Assembly: GCA_030407315.1 (NCBI GenBank)
Contig: JALQPE010002354.1
Coordinates: 62,001 to 126,000 of the forward strand
Length of the DNA stretch: 64,000 nucleotides
From: Asparagopsis taxiformis
Lineage: Eukaryota > Rhodophyta > Florideophyceae > Bonnemaisoniales > Bonnemaisoniaceae
Direction: 5' to 3'
Positions 56,361 to 64,000 of this stretch are shown in pieces; position 1 is the first letter of the stretch, and the number at the start of each line of letters is the position of its first letter. The notes beneath the pieces are model-generated. The model was not told where the DNA came from, searched no databases, and saw nothing but the letters and a program-made list of their open reading frames with translations. The translations under genes and the position numbers were made by a program.

Positions 56361-59300
56361 TTAGCGACGATAATGGCTAGAAGGCCGAGGCCGATGAGAG
56401 GCAGACGGTGCCGTAGGGGCAGGAGCGCGTACATTCGTCGAAGGACGAGGATGGCGGGGTGCAACCCTTGTGAAGGTAGGATTACGACGCAAACCGCGTT
56501 GCGGAACTGCACTAGAACCCCGACGACGGGCAGGCACAGGGCCATGCGAAGACGCAACCGCAGAGGCGGATAACCCAACTGCTGGGATGGACGCGGGAGG
56601 CGGAGAAACATCTGGCGACTCAGGCGACCCTAACCGGGCATCAAGTCGCGCAAGTAAAGGATTACTAGCATCCGCAGCACCCACGGGGGAATGAAGACGA
56701 GTACGCACGTTGCGTTCGGGAAGACCCTCATCGGGAGACCTAGCGCGACGACGCGAGTAACCAGGCTGAACGGCCTCCTCGCCACCCTCTTCGGGAATAA
56801 CTGCTTGCTGCAGTAGACGCCTAGCGTCCTCCAACTCACCTTCTAATTCCCCAACCCGGGTTCGCAATTCTGCTGCCTCCAGGCGTGCGGCCTCAACCTC
56901 CCTATCCGCTGTGCGGCGACGCTCTCGGGCGATGTTACGCTGTTCGCGTCCTTGCTTATAGCGAGCAGCTAACGTAGTGCACGACAATGCGAGTCCATCC
57001 AACGCGGATCTTACGATGTAACGCCCATTGGCAGAGGCAAAAATGGAAGCCACCGTACCATCCCCGAGATCATCGGCCAACCGCCGCACATGCGGAATCG
57101 ATAGCAATTCGCGACTCGACAATTCCCCACGTAGGATATCAACAGCAGGAGGCTGACGCGTGACTACATCATCACCGTTCACGGATGGCTCAGAGCCTTG
57201 GTCGGATGTCAGAAGCGCCTCCATGGCGGGACCCACTTGGGATGAAGGGGCAGCTGTGGGCTGAAGGGTTGGCGCGGTAGGCGCGACGGTCATCGGGACC
57301 TGACTTTCGTACAAGTCATCGGCACCACTGGGTGGTAAGGAAGCAACAGGAGCTAAGCTCCGTCCTGCGTAAGGCGAACGCCCGGCTGGGCCTCCTGCCT
57401 CGGCGGCCGTCCACCACGGACGCGGCACAAATGCCTCGCCAACAGGCTGATATTTGTAAGAGTCGGGGTGACCGTCGGAATACCTGTCAGGCTCCACGCC
57501 GTAATACCCATCTTCGGTGAACTCACCATCTCTGCGATAAGGCGGCAGCTCGGCGACTGTACCATCTCGATGGTTTAACACGTTAATACGTAACGCCCTC
57601 ACCGGCAAGTCAACAGTCCTGTAGATAACCACCTTCTCCGGTGCCACTCCCGTGATGTTGGTACTGACCAATTCCTGCGGATAATCATCACCCCCAAGGG
57701 CCACCTTCAGCAACCGACGCACTACCGAACCAGGTAACTCCCGACTATAGGGGACCACGTCCGACACCGGAACCTTCGGGATATCGTACCAAGTACTACT
57801 CACCCTATTGAGGAGTTCCTCCGCCATCACCGGCACAAAGCCCCGCGTCTCGGCGGTACGAGCCAACTCGATCCCTATAAGGATATCCCTCTCCAACTCG
57901 AGGTACGATCGGAACCTGTCCATTCGCCATTCGGGCGCGTCGCGAAGAGCGGAATTGTGGAAATACACCAGCGACGGAGGGTCGGCAACGGGCAAACACA
58001 TCGGTGGAGATGACTTGCCTTCCCAAGTGGGATCATCCCATAGCGGGTCCAAAGCTTCCCTAGCTACCTTCATGGGTCTAGTGACCGGCTCAGCAGAGCT
58101 ACCATGACGGTGCGCGAACACGCGATAATCATTCGCCGTCACCTGACGCCCCATCCTTCGGGAAGTAACCCTAGCGTGCAAACGCATATGATGCTCGTAG
58201 CTACCCGTATCGGGACGTGGAGGGTACGCAAACCAGCGTGACCGAACCATCGGTAGATCCGCTACGGAGCCTTGGTACGATCCTTCCTGGAACAAGCGAC
58301 GATTCATACGTTCGACGTACAGCGCATCTCCGGGATGGAGCAGGAAAGTCCTGTCGCTGCATAGCGTATGGGGGACACGGAAGTGACGCATAGGGCGACT
58401 CGAGGGGAGACGGGCATACGCCGACCAACATTCGTTTTGAACCTGATGGTTTTGACCCCGGAGGGAGCTCATGAGAAGCATATCGCGACGTAACTCGCTT
58501 CTCGGGCGATCCGTAAAGTCCCTACGAGGGAGTCGCGCAAACGGGTAGTGTTCCCAAGGAGCGGCGAGCTCACGCCTGAAAGGCAAGGCTTGCGAATCGA
58601 ATACCACCAGTTCATCAGCATTGGCTGGGTAAAATTCTCCCATGGAGCGCCAATTGGCAGTCGGCTTAGGTGCCCGAGGGGGAGTGTCGTGTGACGGAAC
58701 AGCTGGTGCTGGAGCAGACGCAACCGCGTAAGGGTCAACCAAGGCGGTGCCCGATGGTCTTACGCCTACAGAGGCATCGGCGGCAGCCGCACCAGACCCA
58801 CTTCGGGTAACTCTGCCAGTAGAGGCATATGGGTCTATGACCTTCTCGACAGGTTGAGCATTAGCCTTTTCGGCTGCAGCCTTCTCGGCTTCTGCTCGAG
58901 CAGCCTCGCGGCGCAATTCTTCTTCCCTACGCTTTCGAGCGTCCGCCAGTATCTGTTGGTTGCGGCGGCCATAGTCCTCATAGGGATTCGCTGAAGCGTC
59001 ATGACCAGAAGAGGTACGAGCCGCCGGGGCGGAAGGACGAGAAGTAATCGGACGCGAACTTGGCGAAGGCCTGACGTTCGGCTGCCTTGTTGGCCTGGGC
59101 GTAGCGCCTCCCTCGGCGACGACTTCTATCACCTCCTCGGTGTCGGCCGGCATGGCTCCCCTTGGGGACGGGCCGGCGGCCTTCGATGACTCACCTTCGC
59201 GTGATGGCGGATTAACCGATGACGGTTTGACACTTGCCACTGGGGTGGAAGGCTTCGGGGAAGCAGGCGATTCAGCCGGAACAGAGTCGCGCTCTTGTGC

Positions 59301-59627
59301 ACTTGCCCTGGTAGGGGGGACCGTCTCTTCGGAACGTGCTTGCGCACTCACAACCTTGCCAGCAGGCGACGCTGGGTCAGCGGTGCCTTTGGCGGCAGTC
59401 GAACGCGTTCGCGTTTGCGATTGAGCCGCGGTGGCTGACGGCACGCGTGGCGCTGAAGTCGACGAAGACTTAGCCGGTGTAGGCGGAACTCCGGTGCGGG
59501 AGGAGGAAGCCTGGTGGCGCGTCGTGGGACGGCGAACACTGGAGCGTGTGGTAGGACGGTTGGGCGAACCCATATTGTCTCCTTCCTCTTCAGAGGATTC
59601 GAATTGAATCGGAGCACGAGGGGTCAT
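56361..59627 (-). CDS. Gypsy-A antisense gene: large coiled-coil protein of unknown function
   Basis: An intact minus-strand frame of about 1,088 codons runs from the ATG at 59625-59627; the frame is open 35 codons further upstream without an ATG. Layout: acidic start (FESSEEEGDNMG); Ser/Pro/Thr-rich region to about residue 320; conserved central block (about 325-630) with FRVPHTLCSDRTFLL, HMRLHARVTSRRMG, PPSLVYFHNSALRD and YDIPKVPVSDVVPY; variable middle; ELSSRELLSIPHVRRL (about 835); coiled coil (about 890-940); and a basic Arg/Pro/Ser tail. These blocks match the Gypsy-B antisense protein in the same order, though overall identity is low. No catalytic motif is recognised. Its length and lack of stops on the strand opposite the retroviral genes argue for selection. 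A structural or nucleic acid-binding role is possible but unproven. Confidence 0.75.
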   Translation of the reverse strand: MTPRAPIQFESSEEEGDNMGSPNRPTTRSSVRRPTTRHQASSSRTGVPPTPAKSSSTSAPRVPSATAAQSQTRTRSTAAKGTADPASPAGKVVSAQARSEETVPPTRASAQERDSVPAESPASPKPSTPVASVKPSSVNPPSREGESSKAAGPSPRGAMPADTEEVIEVVAEGGATPRPTRQPNVRPSPSSRPITSRPSAPAARTSSGHDASANPYEDYGRRNQQILADARKRREEELRREAARAEAEKAAAEKANAQPVEKVIDPYASTGRVTRSGSGAAAADASVGVRPSGTALVDPYAVASAPAPAVPSHDTPPRAPKPTANWRSMGEFYPANADELVVFDSQALPFRRELAAPWEHYPFARLPRRDFTDRPRSELRRDMLLMSSLRGQNHQVQNECWSAYARLPSSRPMRHFRVPHTLCSDRTFLLHPGDALYVERMNRRLFQEGSYQGSVADLPMVRSRWFAYPPRPDTGSYEHHMRLHARVTSRRMGRQVTANDYRVFAHRHGSSAEPVTRPMKVAREALDPLWDDPTWEGKSSPPMCLPVADPPSLVYFHNSALRDAPEWRMDRFRSYLELERDILIGIELARTAETRGFVPVMAEELLNRVSSTWYDIPKVPVSDVVPYSRELPGSVVRRLLKVALGGDDYPQELVSTNITGVAPEKVVIYRTVDLPVRALRINVLNHRDGTVAELPPYRRDGEFTEDGYYGVEPDRYSDGHPDSYKYQPVGEAFVPRPWWTAAEAGGPAGRSPYAGRSLAPVASLPPSGADDLYESQVPMTVAPTAPTLQPTAAPSSQVGPAMEALLTSDQGSEPSVNGDDVVTRQPPAVDILRGELSSRELLSIPHVRRLADDLGDGTVASIFASANGRYIVRSALDGLALSCTTLAARYKQGREQRNIARERRRTADREVEAARLEAAELRTRVGELEGELEDARRLLQQAVIPEEGGEEAVQPGYSRRRARSPDEGLPERNVRTRLHSPVGAADASNPLLARLDARLGSPESPDVSPPPASIPAVGLSASAVASSHGPVPARRRGSSAVPQRGLRRNPTFTRVAPRHPRPSTNVRAPAPTAPSASHRPRPSSHYRR

Positions 59628-60111
59628 CCTAAAAGCCAGTAGAGGCGATGACGGACGTTGATAAAAACCCTGAAGCGGGACGAACAAGTGGCCTATTGGC
59701 TTAAGTCTCCGGGGGGGAGCTGCGCTATTCAACCCAGGAAGGGGGATCGCGAGGCAATGGGCCGAAACGGCGAATGCAAGCCTCGAATTGGCACCGCTCG
59801 TGCGATCACGCGGCTAATTATTTAGCAGATGGACGCAAAAACCCTTTGAGGGATAATGGAAAGGACGCGAATGCGTGGACGCAGTTGGACACCGAAGGGG
59901 TGAATACGCTGTGTTGCGTTAGGGCGATGATGGACCTGCAACAGGTATTGATGCCAATAGGAAACGGTCGGGCGGAACTCGGGAAGAGTCGGATGGACTA
60001 CACATTTAGTGTGCACGCGCCGCGCGCGGGAAAATTTTGAATTGCACAATGCAACGGCCACAGCCAAAAATTGTAATTTTATTTGATCAAATTTTGTCGG
60101 GACGACAAATC
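59628..60111. other. Gypsy-A region between antisense gene start and 3' LTR
   Basis: About 480 bp without a supported gene. The promoter of the antisense gene should lie here or in the 3' LTR, but no clear box is visible. Confidence 0.4.
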
Positions 60112-60127
60112 TCTCAGGAGGGGGCCG
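60112..60127 (+). promoter_or_regulatory. Gypsy-A polypurine tract
   Basis: A CAGGAGGGGGCCG-type purine-rich run abuts the TG of the 3' LTR. Confidence 0.65.
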
Positions 60128-60810
60128 TGTCGTACCGCCTGGCGGTCCTCGCTGATCGAGCCGTGTCGCTTCCCTATTGGGTACCCACTTACGGGATGTG
60201 CCAATCAGAAGGCACCAGCCAACTGGCGTGTTTCCTATACTTAGGACCAGCTATGGCTGACAAATAACCCCACCCGGGCCTATCGGCCCCGGCCAAGACC
60301 CCACAGGGGGCAAATTTTAACTTAGGCTGATCAGCCATACATTACAATGTAAGCCTATTGGCAATGACCTCGCGGGTAGGCGAGCGCCAGTAATTGGGTT
60401 CTGATTGGTCACTAACTGGATATTTATTCCTAACCACTAACCCTAGCTTACAGTAGACTTAGTATAAAACGGCCACTGGAATAGCCAGTAGGCACGGTTT
60501 CTAGAGTAACGTAAACTCAAGTGGAATTACGACCCACGGGAACAGTGTTTGCATACTTATTGTTCAACCCCTCTCCGGGAAAACCTTAGGGTTAGCCAAC
60601 AGCTCGACGGATTACGTCATCTTGCTCCATTAATACGCATCTCGCGTGAGCGCTATAATCGCACAACCCCCTCCGGGTAGCGATCCCTTCTCTCTCACGA
60701 GACTACCCGCCGGGTACCTATAAGGTTCATCTACTCTACCACTTCTTCTACCGAGGCTCGGGACACCTGTCGGGTGGTTTGCCGCTCTAGCAGATTTTCT
60801 ACCTGCTACA
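60128..60810 (+). mobile_element. Gypsy-A 3' LTR
   Basis: 683 bp, differing from the 5' LTR at about five positions by eye (near 60538, 60550, 60557, 60732 and 60747). TATAAAA at 60463-60469. Followed by CATAC. Confidence 0.95.
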
Positions 60811-62570
60811 CATACAACTGCTCCGCTCGAAGCTCTCTCCCTCCTCGAACAACACTCTGTCCTCGAATCGACCGCTCTTTTACCCACCAACAGTCCCCTA
60901 GACCCCTACAACATTTTCTCCTTCGAGCCTCTGCACAATCTCCACCTCGGCATCTCAAAGCTCATCAAACAGTGCATTGTCCACCGCCTCAGCTCCCCAG
61001 ACCTCACCACCACCACTGCCTCCCATTCCGGGACACCTCGCACCTTCAAGAAGGTGAAAAAATCCATCCTCGCCGGCTCAAACAGCATTCTGTCCGCTAT
61101 CGAACGCGACTACTACATCACCGGTCTTCATGTCGACTTCTCCAAGGGTGAGAAGGGCACCAATTTGAACGGCCTCTTCACGGAGGACGGCATACGCGGC
61201 ATGCTCGCAGCCAAAGACTATCACCATGTCGACATGTTGTTCCCTTTCATCGCAGCATTCATTGACACATGCTGTGACGAAGTAGAGACAGCCCCCCTCA
61301 CTTCCATCTGCACGCAATACTCTGACCTCGTCGCATGGGTCATGAAACGCGGTCGCATCAAGCACTGGACTGCCGCCGAACTAGAAAGCCTCCAGAAATC
61401 CATTTCCTATTTCAAACAATCAATGCTCTCCACCCTCGGCCCATTCCACACCACAGGTCTGAAGACTTTCAAGTTCCATCTTCTTGACCATCTTCCCGGT
61501 GACTGCAGAGATATGGCGCCCTGGAACACATTGATGCAGGCCCCTACGAACACTCGCATCTTCTGTTCAAACAACAGAGTTATAGGAAAACCTCTCGAAG
61601 GCGCTCCACAGCCATGGAAGAGACTATTCGCCACATGGAATTCTCCTTGGCCACTCCAACTGGTCACACCCCATCCAACACATTGGGAAACGCACGCATG
61701 ATATCGCCCACAGACGGTGCAGTACTCGTTCGCGACGGATTCACCGTTGCACTGCACAACTTTGCCTCCCTGCTGCCCGATGCAACCCTCCTCGTTGGAG
61801 ATATCGACGGACAGCCCGATCCTGCCACTCTTTTGCCTCTGCACAACTCCTCGTTCCCGTCTGGCACCATAACGCTATTCCAGCAACTCGGTGACACAGC
61901 TGCACAAGCGTTCCTCACCCTCGCTAGACTGCGCGCCACGGCAGAAGGCCCTCCAATACATGACATGGACATTTCCGTCACCGTGGTAAAGTCCGCCTAC
62001 GTCATGGGAGGGTACGTCCCAGATGCCGACGACTTTGACCCGCACAGTGGCATGCTTCGCCCCACAAACGTGTCGAGGCACAAGCAGCAGCGCGTCTTTG
62101 CAACTTCATCATTCGGCCCCGCAAAGAGATCGCAGTACTCCTTTGTCGTCATCTCCGGAACTGCCGATGACTACAGAACCATATGGGTAGGGCGCGTCCT
62201 GGCACTGGTACGCCTGCAGTCTCCAAACCTGTTTCAACCTGTAGAACTCGCTTTCGTTCAGTATATGACCTGCTTTGCCCCAAAAACCGCTGTGGAAAAA
62301 TCACTTGGGTGCATTTGTTTAAAGTGGTCCACATGGGACCCGGACAACGGATCCGTTGACAGCAATGACACTGCATCCCACAGTGCAGGTGGTCCTTGGT
62401 TTGACCTCATTCCTGCATCTACTATATCTGGCACCGTGCACATCGTACGAAGTAACTCTCCAGTCAAGCCATTTACGAAACAAATGCACTGGTCGGACCG
62501 CCGTTTCTATCTCAACCGCTTCTACACCAACACTGATTACCAGTTCACAGATGATAATGAAGAAGAATAA
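60811..62570 (+). pseudogene. Plavaka-like transposase, 3' part, with a frameshift
   Basis: Continues the frame broken at 41875 once Gypsy-A and one CATAC copy are removed. Blocks include FSFEPLHNLHLGISKLIKQ (a transposase-core-like EPLHNLHLG motif), VDMLFPFIAAFID and FKFHLLDHLPGD. Between about 61503 and 61512 the sequence changes frame: the first frame ends at 61701, while the family-like residues GALEHIDAGPYEHSH and MEETIRHME continue in the next frame to the TAA at 62568-62570. A one-base indel or sequencing error is likely; a short intron is less likely. With the insertion and the shift, the gene cannot make a full protein. Confidence 0.6.
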
Positions 62571-62647
62571 ATCTAAATCGCAGCACTCTATTGATAATGT
62601 ACTACATGATAAGCCTTCTAGTCAACGTCACATTTACTGCACTAATT

Positions 62648-64000
62648 TCAACCATCCTCCATTACGCCAAAACCGTTATCAGCAGTGGCTGCATGGCGCC
62701 GCTCCATGCCCCCATACTGTGGGGCATTGATTTCGACATTCAGGTTTGCACTCAGGTGTCCAGCATATGGGTCAACGACGAAAAGTTCTGCGCCAATTAG
62801 TCCTTGCGCAATCACACAATCCATTACAGCACCGAGGTTTGACGTAATATGCGATTGAATCCAATCCTCGGACACTAGAACAAGTGATGAGCAGCGGTTT
62901 ACATCATCAACGACATGAACAATTCCAGACCCCTCTCCGCTTTGCCACACTTCAACAGCCTCTCTCGTCACAGTACGGCTTGCAAACACATGCCGTGACT
63001 GTGCACTAGTCCGCTGATCGCTCTCGACAACGTCCGTTTCTTCTCTTGCTTGCGAGCCTTGGAGACAAGACATGCAGTACACCACCATACCAACTAATTG
63101 CTGAAAAGCTACCCCCACATATTGACTGTACCGCCTTGTAAACTCCTTCTGCCGTGCACCTCCTTTCCCCTTCGGTTCATCCAAACACTCCACAGTAGTC
63201 ACTAGCCAAGCATCCAGGCGCGCCAGCGTTAGTATGCTCGTCTCTATGTCCATTACTTGTTCTGGTCGTATCGAATAACCCCTGAAGATGTCCAGCACAT
63301 TCACAGCTACTCGGTTGTTAAACCATGCATCACCATTCACTTCCATTTCGAAGCTGTCAGGAACCATGCCTTTGCTGTATCGCAGCTCTGAGAACAGTGC
63401 CGTTCGCCACCTCCCCATATCCAAATCACCGTTGCTTTCCCGTTTCAAAAGCTTCTCAGACGCTTCGCGCTTTTGATCCTCTCGCTCGTCCATCTCAGCT
63501 CGCGTCGTCAGCATCGTGCATCTAGACATTAATTTCGTGTACCCCAGCGAACCGAACAATCTGTCCCTCGCATTACGCTTCCGTGCACTCATCACGTCGG
63601 ACAGTTTCTGCGTCACCTTCACTTTCAATTCCTTGCTCCCCGCCACAGCCTCTTGACAGCACACACGCTGCTCCTCATCGGAAAACACATCACACCACGG
63701 ACTTTGACGCAGTACGTGTCGCACCAAGTCATTCAACAGATCACTCTCGTCTCTGTACGAAGGTGTATACCACTGCAGATTCTTGATGATGTAGCCCGGA
63801 GGGGTAGCAATATATCCTACACCGTTTTCGCTCCAAAGTGTCCCTTCTACCGGCTCTACCTCGATGGTACGTCCAGTCCAACGTCTCTGCGTTTGTTCCG
63901 CTATAGGGTCCAGCTCCATAGTCTCGTTCTTGCACCACTTTGTCAGGTTTTCCTCAACCGCCCTAAGAACTCCAAGGTATTTCACAGGAATGGCTTTCTG
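62648..64000 (-). CDS. Unidentified protein, N-terminus beyond the window
   Basis: An open minus-strand frame of about 450 codons runs from the right window edge to the stop at 62648-62650, so the start is not in view. I do not recognise a domain. It is rich in charged residues with a Cys-containing middle (QSPWCDVFSDEEQRVCC, VYCMSCLQGS) and ends in a Gly/Ala-rich tail (APQYGGMERRHAATADNGFG). It converges on the transposase gene, with 77 bp between the two stop codons. It may be the second gene of the same DNA transposon or an unrelated host gene. Confidence 0.6.
   Translation of the reverse strand, partial: QKAIPVKYLGVLRAVEENLTKWCKNETMELDPIAEQTQRRWTGRTIEVEPVEGTLWSENGVGYIATPPGYIIKNLQWYTPSYRDESDLLNDLVRHVLRQSPWCDVFSDEEQRVCCQEAVAGSKELKVKVTQKLSDVMSARKRNARDRLFGSLGYTKLMSRCTMLTTRAEMDEREDQKREASEKLLKRESNGDLDMGRWRTALFSELRYSKGMVPDSFEMEVNGDAWFNNRVAVNVLDIFRGYSIRPEQVMDIETSILTLARLDAWLVTTVECLDEPKGKGGARQKEFTRRYSQYVGVAFQQLVGMVVYCMSCLQGSQAREETDVVESDQRTSAQSRHVFASRTVTREAVEVWQSGEGSGIVHVVDDVNRCSSLVLVSEDWIQSHITSNLGAVMDCVIAQGLIGAELFVVDPYAGHLSANLNVEINAPQYGGMERRHAATADNGFGVMEDG

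Larger units (their letters stand above)
41876..60810 (+). mobile_element. Gypsy-A: complete Ty3/Gypsy retrotransposon, host of a Copia insertion
   Basis: The element runs from TGTCGTACCG to CTGCTACA, with two 683-bp LTRs that differ at about five positions by eye and CATAC on both sides (41871-41875 and 60811-60815). It spans 18,935 bp including the 6,471-bp Copia insertion, so its own length is about 12.5 kb. Order: LTR, primer-binding site, gag, pol with chromodomain, antisense gene, polypurine tract, LTR. It sits inside a transposase gene. Near-identical LTRs imply recent insertion. Confidence 0.95.

Overview
The window is eukaryotic nuclear DNA, and transposable elements fill most of it. 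The two host-type reading frames at its edges look intron-free over the parts visible here, and long terminal repeat (LTR) retrotransposons make up roughly four fifths of the sequence. A Plavaka-like DNA transposase lies on the right. This fits a transposon-rich genome with few introns, such as a multicellular red alga, but that assignment is an inference and nothing here proves it.

Left edge (1-6.7 kb): the minus strand carries a large pentatricopeptide repeat (PPR) protein gene that runs off the left end. After it come about 3.5 kb without genes, containing three diverged copies of an unknown repeat that differ strongly in GC content.

6.7-37.8 kb: a tandem array of a Ty3/Gypsy chromodomain retrotransposon (called Gypsy-B here) with a period of about 14.24 kb. 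Two LTR subfamilies alternate: x (790 bp) and y (about 809 bp). The order is x1, spacer, y1, internal 1, x2, spacer, y2, internal 2, x3, spacer, y3, truncated internal. Each internal region has gag and pol on the plus strand. Between pol and the 3' LTR it has a long gene on the opposite strand for a coiled-coil protein. Both gag-pol copies and both antisense copies carry frameshifts.

37.8-40.7 kb: no convincing gene. The stretch holds repeated GGACGTCC-containing motifs, a 24-bp minisatellite and degenerate repeats.

40.7-62.6 kb: three nested transposons. A Plavaka-like (CACTA-related) transposase gene is interrupted by Gypsy-A, an 18,935-bp Ty3/Gypsy element with 683-bp LTRs and target duplication CATAC. 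Gypsy-A pol is itself interrupted by a 6,471-bp Ty1/Copia element with 488-bp LTRs and target duplication CAGGC. Taking out each insertion plus one target copy keeps the reading frame open across the junction. Gypsy-A also carries a long antisense gene, about 1,088 codons, whose protein resembles the Gypsy-B antisense protein. The Copia element carries an extra gene upstream of gag-pol for a protein with two U1-type zinc fingers; its ATG is predicted to be assembled across an intron.

Right edge: an unidentified minus-strand gene runs off the window and converges on the transposase. The most interesting points are the antisense gene shared by two diverged Gypsy families, the Copia zinc-finger passenger gene, and the chimeric x/y LTR array.
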